Position numbers and translations under genes: made by a program. From contig JAKPDK010000152.1 in NCBI GenBank assembly GCA_029552745.1, positions 186,001-250,000 on the forward strand: 64,000 bases of DNA. The letters run 5' to 3'. Each line of letters begins with the position of its first letter. The first letter of the stretch is position 1. This DNA comes from Candidatus Hydrogenedentota bacterium (GTDB lineage: Bacteria; Hydrogenedentota; Hydrogenedentia; Hydrogenedentales; SLHB01). Positions 51,794-60,464 of the stretch are shown here, piece after piece. The notes beneath the pieces were generated by a model that was not told the origin of the DNA, did no database searches, and saw only the letters and a list, made by a program, of their open reading frames with translations.

Positions 51794-52597
51794 ATGAAAG
51801 TCTTGATTCTTTGTGGGGGTATTGGGACACGCCTGCGCGAAGAAACTGAATTTCGTCCGAAACCCATGGTCCCGATCGGTACACAGCCAATTTTATGGCA
51901 TATTATGATGCACTACAGTTACTACGGATACCGGGATTTTGTGTTGGCTCTCGGGTATAAGGGCGAAATGATTCGCCAATACTTTTTACACTACAGGCTC
52001 ATGGTACACGATTTTACTATCGATATGAGTGCAAACGACGCAGTCACCTTGCACCCTTGTATCGCTGCTGCAGAAGACTGGAAAGTGACGTGTGTTGATA
52101 CGGGAGAACGCGCCCTGAAAGGGGCACGTATGAGACGGGTAAAACACTTCCTGGATGAGGACAATGACGATGTCTTTCTGATGACCTATGGTGACGGTGT
52201 TGCTGACGTCAATCTTGATGCCCTTTTGCGATTTCACCGTGCTCACGGGAAGCTTATTACGGTAACAGGTGTTATCCCCACCATGCGATTCGGAGAACTT
52301 AAGACCCGCGCTGATGGAACAGTGAGTTTTTCTGAGAAAAAAACTGCGGGGCCAGCGATGGTTAACGGTGGATATTACGTCATTAATAAAAAAGTTCTTG
52401 ATTTATTGAGTACAGAAGACTCCTGCGATTTTGAGATAGGCCTGCTCGAAGAACTGGCAGAACAGCGTCAGGTGATGATGTTCCGACATGAGGGCTTTTG
52501 GCATTGCATGGATAACATTCGAGACATGGATGCCCTTAATGAAATGTGGCGTAGCGGCAAACGTCCGTGGGCGATTTGGGAGAAAGGTTCCCCTTAA
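51794..52597 (+). CDS. rfbF: Glucose-1-phosphate cytidylyltransferase
   Basis: A 267-residue nucleotidyltransferase that makes CDP-glucose, the entry to CDP-linked deoxysugars of surface polysaccharides. The N-terminal signature LILCGGIGTRLREET (nucleotide loop) and FRPKPMVPIG are present. Family-specific features, beyond generic NTP transferases, are ILWHIMMHYSYYGYRDFVLALGYKG, VTCVDTGERALKGARMRRV, TYGDGVADV (metal-binding Asp) and MVNGGYYV. AAGGGG precedes the ATG. It starts a five-gene plus-strand run. No CDP-glucose 4,6-dehydratase of the usual type is identifiable next to it. Confidence 0.93.
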   Translation: MKVLILCGGIGTRLREETEFRPKPMVPIGTQPILWHIMMHYSYYGYRDFVLALGYKGEMIRQYFLHYRLMVHDFTIDMSANDAVTLHPCIAAAEDWKVTCVDTGERALKGARMRRVKHFLDEDNDDVFLMTYGDGVADVNLDALLRFHRAHGKLITVTGVIPTMRFGELKTRADGTVSFSEKKTAGPAMVNGGYYVINKKVLDLLSTEDSCDFEIGLLEELAEQRQVMMFRHEGFWHCMDNIRDMDALNEMWRSGKRPWAIWEKGSP

Positions 52598-52620
52598 CCT
52601 ATTCCAGGGATCAACATGAT

Positions 52621-53643
52621 ATGAGAGTACTGGTTACCGGTAGTGGCGGATATATTGGTGCCGTTCTTTGCCGCTTATTGCAAACCATGAACTATGAAAT
52701 TGTGGGACTTGACACAGGCTACTTCAAATCGTGTGACTTTTGCGATAGACCATCAAAAATTCCTACGATTAAAAAAGACATCCGTTCTATAGAAAAAGCA
52801 GACATTCAGGGTTTCGACGCCGTGATACACCTTGCGGCCCTGTCCAACGATCCCCTAGGCAGTCTTGATGCTACACTTACAGACGATATTAATACCTGCG
52901 CGAGTTTACGGTTAGCCGCGATAGCGAAAGAGCAACAGGTCAAAAAATTCCTGTTTTCCTCTTCTTGCAGCATTTACGGTGCTGGAAAAGACTTTTCCCT
53001 TAACGAGGAAGCACAATTTAATCCACAAACGCCCTATGCGCGGTCAAAGGTGGACGTCGAAGCAGGCCTTCGTGAATTGGCAAGCGATACGTTCTCTCCT
53101 GTCTTCCTAAGAAATGCTACGGCTTTCGGGTTTTCACCCAGGATGCGATTCGATTTGGTTGTGAACAATTTGACGGGCTGGGTGTTCACGACGGGTAAAA
53201 TCAAGATGGCCAGTGATGGTACCCCATGGCGTCCCTTGGTGCACGTTAATGATATTGCGAGGGCATTTCTCTTTGTCTTGGATGCGCCTCAACAGACTGT
53301 GAATCTACAAGCCTATAACATTGGATACAATGACCAAAACTTCCAGATTAAAGACATTGCGTTTTCGCTTCAAGAGTTCTTTCCTCACTGCAGTGTAGAA
53401 TTTGGCCAGCCTTCGGGGGATACGAGGACCTATCATGTCGACTTTACAAAGTTCAATACTTCGTTTCCGTCATTTCAAAAGGGAAGGAAAACGCTTAGAG
53501 AAGGCGTAAAAGATTTGTTGGAGCACTTTGCGAAAACTGCACTAAGTGAACCAACTTTCAGAAGCCGGCTCTACACACGACTCGAACAAATCAGATATCT
53601 TCAACTAGTGGGAAAACTTGACGAAAAGCTATATTGGAAATGA
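52621..53643 (+). CDS. NAD-dependent epimerase/dehydratase (extended SDR)
   Basis: A 340-residue nucleotide-sugar SDR. NAD-binding GSGGYIG (7-13), catalytic Tyr139-x3-Lys143 in TPYARSKVDVE, and SSSCSIYG with the active-site Ser. C-terminal substrate-binding segment PLVHVNDIARAF. Such enzymes epimerise, dehydrate or reduce NDP-sugars; the reaction is not decidable by eye. Members of this subgroup are commonly found between rfbF-like and C-methyltransferase genes. ATG 52621 (MRVLVTGSGG) starts the fold; the longer ORF from 52567 overlaps rfbF. Its stop overlaps the methyltransferase start (ATGA). Confidence 0.9.
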   Translation: MRVLVTGSGGYIGAVLCRLLQTMNYEIVGLDTGYFKSCDFCDRPSKIPTIKKDIRSIEKADIQGFDAVIHLAALSNDPLGSLDATLTDDINTCASLRLAAIAKEQQVKKFLFSSSCSIYGAGKDFSLNEEAQFNPQTPYARSKVDVEAGLRELASDTFSPVFLRNATAFGFSPRMRFDLVVNNLTGWVFTTGKIKMASDGTPWRPLVHVNDIARAFLFVLDAPQQTVNLQAYNIGYNDQNFQIKDIAFSLQEFFPHCSVEFGQPSGDTRTYHVDFTKFNTSFPSFQKGRKTLREGVKDLLEHFAKTALSEPTFRSRLYTRLEQIRYLQLVGKLDEKLYWK

Positions 53644-54875
53644 CGCCTATGTCACCGTGTAGATGTTGCGGTTCCTTCAATTTACTCGAAGTGCTTTCCC
53701 TCGGGGTAAGCCCGCTAGCAAACAGCTACCTTACGCCCGAGGAACTCCAGAATCCAGAGCCCTTCTATCCCCTCGACCTGAAACTATGTGCGGATTGCTA
53801 TATGGCGCAGCTGGAAGTCTGTGTTTCGCCCAATGAAATCTTCACGGAATACGCCTACTTCTCTTCCTGGTCAACTTCTTGGCTGGAGCATGCTCGACAA
53901 TTTGCAGAAAAGACCATCGCACAGTTTGCATTGAACCAAAACACACGGGTAATTGAGATTGCTAGCAATGACGGATATCTGCTGCAATACTTCAAAGAAA
54001 GGGGGATCCCTGTCCTGGGGATTGAACCAGCTACAAACGTCGCTGCCGCCGCCATAGAAAAAGGAATCCCCACTGTCACTGCTTTTTGGAATCTGGAACT
54101 TGCTGACACGCTTGTGCAACAGGACAAGAAAGCCGATTTCATTGTGGCAAACAACGTTCTCGCTCATGTGCCTGACCTTCACGGCTTCGTCGAGGCATTG
54201 AGTCGAGTGATGAAGCCGGAAGGCATTGCCACATTGGAGTTTCCTCACCTCTATCAAATGATTAACCAATGCCAGTTTGACACCATTTACCATGAACACT
54301 ATTCCTATTTTTCTCTTTTCGTTGTTTGCAGGGTTTTTGCTGCCCATGGCCTTAAAGTATTTGACGTAGAGGAACTAAGCACGCACGGGGGTTCCCTGCG
54401 GATTTATGTTGCCCTCGATAGGAATTCTCGTTATGAGATCTCACCAAGAGTAAACCGTGTCCTTCAAAAAGAACGGGATGCGGGTATGATGACGTCGGCC
54501 TATTACCGAGATTTTGCCAAAAAGGCGAGTAAGGTAAAACGCGATTTATTGACATTTCTTATTGATGCGAAAGAAAAGGGGAAGAGGTGTGTAGGGTATG
54601 GAGCAGCGGCCAAGGGGAACACCCTCCTAAACTACTGCGGGATTCGTACGGATTTTATCGAGTATGTCGTTGATCGGAGTATAGCAAAACAGGGCAAATT
54701 TACCCCGGGGACTCGAATTCCGATCTTCTCGCCGGAAAGGATAGCGGAAGGCAAACCGGACTATGTGTTAATTCTGCCGTGGAACCTTCGCGAAGAAATC
54801 GAAGAACAAATGGGACATATTAGAAAATGGGGAGGTAGATTCCTCACTGCGATCCCGAAACTGACAGTGTTTTAG
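53640..54875 (+). CDS. Sugar C-methyltransferase (NDP-hexose 3-C-methyltransferase type)
   Basis: A 411-residue SAM-dependent methyltransferase resembling TylCIII/TcaB9 enzymes that C-methylate NDP-4-keto-6-deoxysugars. An N-terminal zinc knuckle uses Cys7/Cys10 (CRCCG) and Cys50/Cys53 (CADC). The SAM domain carries VIEIASNDGYLLQYF (104-118). Catalytic His-Glu-His (218-220) lies in TIYHEHYSYFS. The C-terminal ~100-residue domain (GYGAAAKGNTLLNYCG and VDRSIAKQGKFTPGT) completes the standard three-domain enzyme. It implies a branched-chain sugar in the product polysaccharide or glycoside. Start 53640 overlaps the preceding stop by ATGA. Confidence 0.93.
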   Translation: MTPMSPCRCCGSFNLLEVLSLGVSPLANSYLTPEELQNPEPFYPLDLKLCADCYMAQLEVCVSPNEIFTEYAYFSSWSTSWLEHARQFAEKTIAQFALNQNTRVIEIASNDGYLLQYFKERGIPVLGIEPATNVAAAAIEKGIPTVTAFWNLELADTLVQQDKKADFIVANNVLAHVPDLHGFVEALSRVMKPEGIATLEFPHLYQMINQCQFDTIYHEHYSYFSLFVVCRVFAAHGLKVFDVEELSTHGGSLRIYVALDRNSRYEISPRVNRVLQKERDAGMMTSAYYRDFAKKASKVKRDLLTFLIDAKEKGKRCVGYGAAAKGNTLLNYCGIRTDFIEYVVDRSIAKQGKFTPGTRIPIFSPERIAEGKPDYVLILPWNLREEIEEQMGHIRKWGGRFLTAIPKLTVF

Positions 54876-54907
54876 CAAGTATTGCCAGGGAAGTAAACTC
54901 TTTTAAA

Positions 54908-56242
54908 ATGGGCCAAACTAAATTAATGAGCTTTGAGAAACATCACGAGGAGAGTCTCGCGGCAATCGGCGAATCGATGTACGGCTTGATCGCAGACCTT
55001 TATCCCATTTGTCGTAGTATTACAGGGAAAGGTGTGCAACAAACGCTGGAACGGATCAGCGTCGAAATCCCACTCCATGTAGAAAAGGTGCCATCGGGAA
55101 CGCGAGTTTTCGACTGGACAGTCCCGAAGGAATGGAATATCCGAGACGCTTTCATCAAGAATTCGAAAGGCGAAAGAATCGTTGATTTCAAGAAGTGCAA
55201 TCTGCATGTCGTAAGTTATAGCCAGCCTGTTCACGCGCATATGTCTCTGGAGGCGTTACGTCCTCATTTGCATTCGCTTCCCGATAAACCTGATTGGATA
55301 CCTTATCGTACGTCGTATTACGAGGAATCTTGGGGATTTTGCGTATCACAACGTTTTTTGGAAGGTTTGCAAGAGGACCAATATGAAGTCTGCATTGATA
55401 GCTCGTTCACCGACGGTAACCTGTTGCTCGCTGAATGTAACCTCCCCGGGGAAACGGAAGACCAAATAGTAGTGACCTGCAACATATGTCATCCTTCGCT
55501 GGCGAACGATACCCTTTCCGCTGTTGCTTTGACGGTTTTCCTCGCAAAACATTTTTTGAAAGTGTCGCGAAGACATTCGTTCCGTTTCCTTTTTTTACCG
55601 GCGACGATCGGAACAATCGCCTGGTTAGCTCTTCATGAGCAGGAAGCAATACAGATTAGACATGGTCTGGCTTTGTCCAACGTCGGAGGCCCTGGGCATA
55701 TTCATTACAAGAGAAGTCGTCGAGGTAATGCGCCCGTGGACAAGGCTGCCGAATACGTGCTGAATAAAACAGTAAACAAATTCGAAATCAGAGATTTTGT
55801 ACCCTATGGCTATGACGAGAGGCAGTTTTGTTCTCCTGGATTCAACATACCGATGGGTTGCCTTTCCCGGACACCGTTTGGTGAGTATCCTGAATATCAT
55901 ACTTCTGCAGACGATTTGAGCTTCGTGAAGGCTGAATACTTGGCAGATTCTTACCGTGTATGCCTTGATATATTGTACGTTCTTGAAAAGGACGGCTTCT
56001 ATGTCAACACAACGCCAAAGTGTGAACCGCAATTGGGACGAAGAGGACTCTACCGCGGTCTGGGGGGGAGAATGGGAGGGCAATCTTTGGAGTTAGCGTT
56101 GTTGTGGGTACTCAACTACGGCGACGGACACCACTCCCTATTGGATATTGCCCAAAAATCAGGTTTCCCATTTGAAATGATATACAAAGCAGCGCGGGTC
56201 CTCGAGGAACACGGATTATTACGACGTCAAGATTCACCATAG
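54908..56242 (+). CDS. DUF4910/DUF2172-type aminopeptidase-like protein with winged helix
   Basis: A 444-residue member of a family that occurs in surface-polysaccharide loci. The M28-like core shows CNICHPSLANDTLSAVAL (His and Asp metal-ligand region near 195-205) and a late GFNIPMGCLSRTPFGEYPEYHTSADD. Where many family members have PETIG, I read PATIG (FLFLPATIGTIAW near 235), so one acidic ligand may be missing. A C-terminal winged-helix-like segment (SLELALLWVLNYGDGHHS and following) is present. The proven activity of the family is unknown to me. ATG 54908 is followed by an alternative at 54926; neither has a good ribosome site. It closes the rfbF run and converges with the glycosyltransferase. 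Confidence 0.85.
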   Translation: MGQTKLMSFEKHHEESLAAIGESMYGLIADLYPICRSITGKGVQQTLERISVEIPLHVEKVPSGTRVFDWTVPKEWNIRDAFIKNSKGERIVDFKKCNLHVVSYSQPVHAHMSLEALRPHLHSLPDKPDWIPYRTSYYEESWGFCVSQRFLEGLQEDQYEVCIDSSFTDGNLLLAECNLPGETEDQIVVTCNICHPSLANDTLSAVALTVFLAKHFLKVSRRHSFRFLFLPATIGTIAWLALHEQEAIQIRHGLALSNVGGPGHIHYKRSRRGNAPVDKAAEYVLNKTVNKFEIRDFVPYGYDERQFCSPGFNIPMGCLSRTPFGEYPEYHTSADDLSFVKAEYLADSYRVCLDILYVLEKDGFYVNTTPKCEPQLGRRGLYRGLGGRMGGQSLELALLWVLNYGDGHHSLLDIAQKSGFPFEMIYKAARVLEEHGLLRRQDSP

Positions 56243-56256
56243 TGTGTCTGACGGTA

Positions 56257-57363
56257 TTACTCTTCTTGTGCCACAACAGTCTCCGCAATGCGCCGAAGCT
56301 GGTTTTGTCTTTCCAAATTGGATGGTAATGGTTCCAAATTTGCGAGACGAAGGATTTCATTCCATCGATACACCCAGTCATGTCGCAGTAGGGAATTTAC
56401 GACGTTATTTCGCCGCGCTTCTGCAATCCGTTCGGGCTGGCAATCCAAAGACTTCAGCGTATTCAGAATCTCTTTGGAATCATAAGGGACAGGGAAAAAA
56501 GCATCCGGCCAGTTAAAAAGCTTGGAAAATTCGGGGATTTCAGGTGGGTCGCCAACAAGAATCGCGCCGCCTGCCGCTCCTTCAAAAAACCGAAAACCCA
56601 CCTCGTGTTGGTTTTCGGTTTGTTCCGGACTGTCAATTTTCGCCCGATTAGCTATAAAGTATCGCGTCCTTTTGATCCACTCTGCCAGAAGAAATCGGTG
56701 CTGACGATAGTCGTATGCCGCCTCAGGCTTGACGGTGTCAAATAAATAAAAAATCTCGCCTTTTAAGGCTGCTTCGTAGAGCACATCGTGGGCAATCGAA
56801 GACCTTCTTCCCATGTAGTAGACGTCAATGCACCGCTGAGGAGAATTAGGATAAGGGCAGAAACTTAAAGCATCAACTGCCGGCGGGAGATACCAGCACG
56901 TAACTCCCAGTAGATGTTTCAAGGGTTCAACCGTTTGGCTACAATTAAGCACCACATGATCAAACCATTTGAGAGGTCCACAAAACTTGTGCCACTTGAG
57001 AGAACTTTTCCAAAGTTCCTCCACCCAACATATGGCGGTGCGGCACTTATCGCGCCAATTGGGTATATAACGAAGAAACTCTAAATCGGTAGGGTCTTGC
57101 ACCATGACAAAGAGCAGATCATAAGAAGAAGTGAGTTTCTGAGCGGTCACAATAGGAGTAGGGGTCATCGTAATATGCATTTTCCTACTGACATGATGGA
57201 ACACGCGCGAAAACAACGTCACACCGTGACGGTGAGGAGTCGTTTCAGGAACCACAATGTCGGCGGAATCCAACTCTTTGATAAGATCTTCAAATTCGTA
57301 GACACAACAGCGCGACAGTTCCCTGCGAAAACTTCTTTGAGATAAAACACAAACCCTTGACAT
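56257..57363 (-). CDS. CgeB-like family glycosyltransferase
   Basis: A 368-residue protein likely to transfer a sugar to a surface glycan. The C-terminal half carries the family pattern QHEVGFRFFEGAAGGAILVGD and PFPVPY-like contacts with the conserved Glu in FEGAAGG; the N-terminal half has DLLFVMVQDPTDLEFLRYIP and an invariant-looking HDVLYEAALKG. Start 57363 (MSRVCVLSQ) has GACGGAA upstream; the longer frame from 57402 is possible. It faces the DUF4910 gene convergently (15-bp gap) and its upstream region contains a 9-bp inverted repeat. Donor and acceptor sugars cannot be identified. Confidence 0.78.
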   Translation of the reverse strand: MSRVCVLSQRSFRRELSRCCVYEFEDLIKELDSADIVVPETTPHRHGVTLFSRVFHHVSRKMHITMTPTPIVTAQKLTSSYDLLFVMVQDPTDLEFLRYIPNWRDKCRTAICWVEELWKSSLKWHKFCGPLKWFDHVVLNCSQTVEPLKHLLGVTCWYLPPAVDALSFCPYPNSPQRCIDVYYMGRRSSIAHDVLYEAALKGEIFYLFDTVKPEAAYDYRQHRFLLAEWIKRTRYFIANRAKIDSPEQTENQHEVGFRFFEGAAGGAILVGDPPEIPEFSKLFNWPDAFFPVPYDSKEILNTLKSLDCQPERIAEARRNNVVNSLLRHDWVYRWNEILRLANLEPLPSNLERQNQLRRIAETVVAQEE

Positions 57364-57395
57364 AGAAATTCCGTCCCCATTCACAATCGTCAACA

Positions 57396-57448
57396 GACAC
57401 ACTGTGATTCTTCGCAGTCTACTAAGGTAAAATGCTACGCAGTGTGTC
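57396..57448. other. 9-bp inverted repeat flanking a -10-like box
   Basis: GACACACTG (57396-57404) and CAGTGTGTC (57440-57448) are perfect complements separated by 35 bp. A TAAAAT at 57428-57433 lies inside. CGCAG occurs twice within the loop. Could be an operator around a weak promoter; unproven. Confidence 0.35.
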
Positions 57449-57607
57449 GGCGACTCTTTCTTTCACGAAAACAATAGTGCGGAAACGTAAGGGGATTCAA
57501 GTGAAGGTTTAAAGAAACACTGAGTATGTCAAATAAGACTGACAGGGCTCTTCATACTGGATGTGGAAGGTCGTGGATCCGATGAGGACAAAAGGAGATG
57601 GGTACTA

Positions 57608-58600
57608 ATGAGCGATTGGTGGCCTCAACAGAAGGTGCTTGTGATTGGGGGGCTGGGGTTCATAGGAAGCAATTTGGCGCTTCGTTGTGCAGAGCAAGGC
57701 GCGGAGGTCACCGTTTATGATTCGTTATTCTCTCGGGGCGGCGGCAATGTGGCAAATGTGCAAGACAAGAAAGATCAAATTCGGGTTTTCATTAATGATA
57801 TAAGAGACCTTGAAATGCTTCGCCCCGTTATTGCTGACAAAACAATAATCTTCAACTGTGCTGGTCACACTTCGCATACGTATTCGGTGCAGAATCCTCA
57901 TTTTGACATTGACACCAATTGTAAAGGAGTTATAAACGTATTGGAATGCGTGCGCACAGAAAATCCATCGGCGATCGTTGTTTATCTTGGTACGAGCACT
58001 CAATGCGGTAGAATGATCCGAACGCCGATCGATGAACTGCACCCGGAATTCCCCTTGGAAATATACTCGGCTAACAAAAGTGCTGCAGAAAAGTACCACC
58101 TCATTTACCATCACGTTTTTGGACTAAAGACCGTAGTGATCAGACTGGCAAATGTTTTTGGTCCCCGAGCAAACATAAAGAGCAGTGCTTCGGGCGTACT
58201 CAATTTCTTTGTGGGACAGGCACTTCAAGACAAGGAATTGACCGTCTTTGGAGAAGGTGCCCAAAGACGGAATATCTTGTATGTGGACGATTGCGTCGAA
58301 GCGCTGATGATGGCGGCTTCGAGCCCCCATGCGGTTGGACAAGTTCTTTTTGCAGCTTGTGATGATGAACATTCTATAGTCGAATTTGCCAACATGGTCG
58401 TTGAAACCGTAGGCAAAGGCACTGTTCGTCATGTGGAGTGGCCTGAAGAATGGATGAACCTCGACGTGGGAGACGTGGCTATATCGAATTCCAAAATTAA
58501 AAGTATTTTGGGTTGGCGACCAAGGATTCCCATCCGCGAGGGACTTGAAAGAACGCGGGATTATTATTTGTCCAGGTGGCACGCTTATTTAACCAGTTAA
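57608..58600 (+). CDS. NAD-dependent epimerase/dehydratase (extended SDR)
   Basis: A 330-residue nucleotide-sugar SDR. NAD-binding GGLGFIG (14-20), catalytic Tyr153-x3-Lys157 in [13 protein letters not shown], with Ser/Thr in GTSTQCG, and the substrate-site pattern [12 protein letters not shown] and [13 protein letters not shown]. It is closer in look to UDP-glucose 4-epimerase and dTDP-glucose 4,6-dehydratase-type enzymes than is the SDR at 52621. AAGGAGATGG precedes ATG 57608; the ORF from 57563 adds a polar stretch. It lies 27 bp upstream of gpsA and may be cotranscribed. Function within the sugar locus is presumed, not shown. Confidence 0.9.
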   Translation: MSDWWPQQKVLVIGGLGFIGSNLALRCAEQGAEVTVYDSLFSRGGGNVANVQDKKDQIRVFINDIRDLEMLRPVIADKTIIFNCAGHTSHTYSVQNPHFDIDTNCKGVINVLECVRTENPSAIVVYLGTSTQCGRMIRTPIDELHPEFPLEIYSANKSAAEKYHLIYHHVFGLKTVVIRLANVFGPRANIKSSASGVLNFFVGQALQDKELTVFGEGAQRRNILYVDDCVEALMMAASSPHAVGQVLFAACDDEHSIVEFANMVVETVGKGTVRHVEWPEEWMNLDVGDVAISNSKIKSILGWRPRIPIREGLERTRDYYLSRWHAYLTS

Positions 58601-58627
58601 TACGACGTTCGCCAAGAGGTTTAAAAG

Positions 58628-59605
58628 ATGAAGATTCAGGTTATTGGAGCCGGCAGTTGGGGCTTGGCGCTTGCAAGACTACTCGCACTCAGTGGTCATG
58701 CCGTTCGACTTTGGTGTCGGGAAGAAGATGCCCCTGAGGAACTGCGCAAAAACAGAAAGAGCAAATTCTACTTACAACATGTCACCATTCCCGAGTCAGT
58801 ATCTATTTCGACGTCACCTGACTCGGACGCAGAGATCGCCGTTTTTGCCGTACCTTCCCACGCCATGCGGACAATTGCCGAAAAACACCGATTCCCATCT
58901 CGCACTGTTAGGGTAAGCGTGGCAAAAGGAATTGAGAATGACTCCCTTTTACGGATGAGCGAAGTTCTGCGTGAAGTTCACGGGAATTGTCCCATAGTTG
59001 CTTTGTCAGGCCCTAGCCATGCAGAGGAAGTTGCCGAAGATAAGCCGACCTCCGTTGTCGTAGCGGGGGACGATCCGCGCATCTGCGAAATAGTTCAAAA
59101 GGCATTTATGAGTCAACGTTTCCGCGTTTATACAAGTCGCGACATCGTAGGGGTTGAACTTGGCGGAGCGCTGAAAAATGTGGTGGCTCTTGCTGCCGGT
59201 GTGTGCGACGGTTTGGAACTGGGAGACAATGCGAAAGCTGCATTGATTACACGAGGTCTAGCCGAAATTGCTCGTCTTGGGACACGTATGGGAGCGAACC
59301 CCTTGACATTTGCCGGTCTGAGCGGTCTAGGCGACCTGGTTGTTACGTGTGCGAGTCGGTTGTCCCGTAATCGCTGGGTGGGAGAGAGGGTAGCCCGCGG
59401 AATTCCCTTAGACGAAATCCTGTCTAAAATGACCATGGTGGCAGAAGGAGTAAGAACAGCACGGTCCGCTTACGCTCTTAGCAAAAAATACGAAGTCGAA
59501 ATGCCTATCACGAGACAAGTGTACCGAACGTTGTTTGAAGACGCTGACCCCGTCCAAGCAGTGACCGAACTTATGTCACGAGAAGCCAAACCCGAATGGA
59601 GTTGA
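58628..59605 (+). CDS. gpsA: Glycerol-3-phosphate dehydrogenase [NAD(P)+]
   Basis: A 325-residue cytosolic enzyme that makes sn-glycerol-3-phosphate from dihydroxyacetone phosphate for phospholipids. The NAD(P) fold is QVIGAGSWGLALARLLA; the active-site Lys is in VELGGALKNVVALAAG; further family motifs are ALSGPSHAEEVA, VAKGIEN and FAGLSGLGDLVVTC. Length is standard. It overlaps nothing but ends 13 bp from the convergent glycerophosphodiesterase gene, giving two glycerol-3-phosphate enzymes end to end. AGAGG lies upstream of the ATG. Confidence 0.95.
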   Translation: MKIQVIGAGSWGLALARLLALSGHAVRLWCREEDAPEELRKNRKSKFYLQHVTIPESVSISTSPDSDAEIAVFAVPSHAMRTIAEKHRFPSRTVRVSVAKGIENDSLLRMSEVLREVHGNCPIVALSGPSHAEEVAEDKPTSVVVAGDDPRICEIVQKAFMSQRFRVYTSRDIVGVELGGALKNVVALAAGVCDGLELGDNAKAALITRGLAEIARLGTRMGANPLTFAGLSGLGDLVVTCASRLSRNRWVGERVARGIPLDEILSKMTMVAEGVRTARSAYALSKKYEVEMPITRQVYRTLFEDADPVQAVTELMSREAKPEWS

Positions 59606-59618
59606 GCGCAAAGGACAT

Positions 59619-60464
59619 TCACCTTTGCTGATTTCGCGTTCTGAGGAACCTAATGAGTTCTTCAGGGTAATTCGTCTGGATGCCACCCGCTCCCCCCTCA
59701 ACGAGCTTTTCCCAACATTCAACGTCCTGAGGTGGAGAAACGTGACCTTCGTCGACAATAAGCACAGCACCCTGTTTCTGACATTCCATCGCCATCTCCG
59801 GAGTGAAGTACTCCCAAACTGCCGCTACAACGGTGGGGTGGAACAGCTCAATTAGTTTACTGAGATTTTCCACGGGGCCTGGGTCGGGCATGACAATACA
59901 TGACGCACATGCAGCCTGTACTTCTTTGAGCTCATTCACATCCGCATACCACAAAACATCATGTTCCATGCCGTATTTCTTGACCAATTGGACAACCCTA
60001 TCGACAGGGGCCTCTTTTAAGTCAAGATAAATACCCACCTTGCCTTTGCAGAGAGAAAAAATCTCATCTAGCGTAGGAATTTTCTCATCCTTCCACTTGG
60101 GATCGATTCTGCTGCCAATGTCAAGGGCTTTCAGTTCTTCCAAAGTAAGCTCATTTACTTTGCCCTTTTTCCCGTCTAGAACATAGGCGTCTACTGAGGC
60201 GTTATGGACGCTCACCAAATGACCATCTTTTGTCTGACGAACATCAATCTCGACAAAATCCACTCCTAACTCAATCGCCCGTTTGTATGCCGCGAGAGTA
60301 TTTTCAGGGATTCCTTGGTGCGCCCCACGGTGAGCCACGACATACACGGAACCGTTCCTTGGGGGCCTTAAAGTGTTTTGCAATTCTGAGGCAAAACAGA
60401 TACCCGCTGATAAAACTACCCCCATAAAAAACAATTCAGATGCCTTACATTTTGTTCTTGTCAT
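59619..60464 (-). CDS. Glycerophosphodiester phosphodiesterase, exported
   Basis: A 281-residue GDPD-fold enzyme that releases glycerol-3-phosphate from glycerophosphodiesters. Catalytic residues are visible as AHRGAHQGIPENTLAAYKRA (His-Arg and Glu), VEIDVRQTKDGHLVSVHN (Glu, Asp, and His), and QTNYPEELI. An N-terminal hydrophobic signal (FFMGVVLSAGICFA) suggests export to the periplasm, as for GlpQ. Its start overlaps the TPR gene stop by ATGA, making it the fourth gene of a minus-strand operon. It converges on gpsA. Confidence 0.92.
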   Translation of the reverse strand: MTRTKCKASELFFMGVVLSAGICFASELQNTLRPPRNGSVYVVAHRGAHQGIPENTLAAYKRAIELGVDFVEIDVRQTKDGHLVSVHNASVDAYVLDGKKGKVNELTLEELKALDIGSRIDPKWKDEKIPTLDEIFSLCKGKVGIYLDLKEAPVDRVVQLVKKYGMEHDVLWYADVNELKEVQAACASCIVMPDPGPVENLSKLIELFHPTVVAAVWEYFTPEMAMECQKQGAVLIVDEGHVSPPQDVECWEKLVEGGAGGIQTNYPEELIRFLRTRNQQR

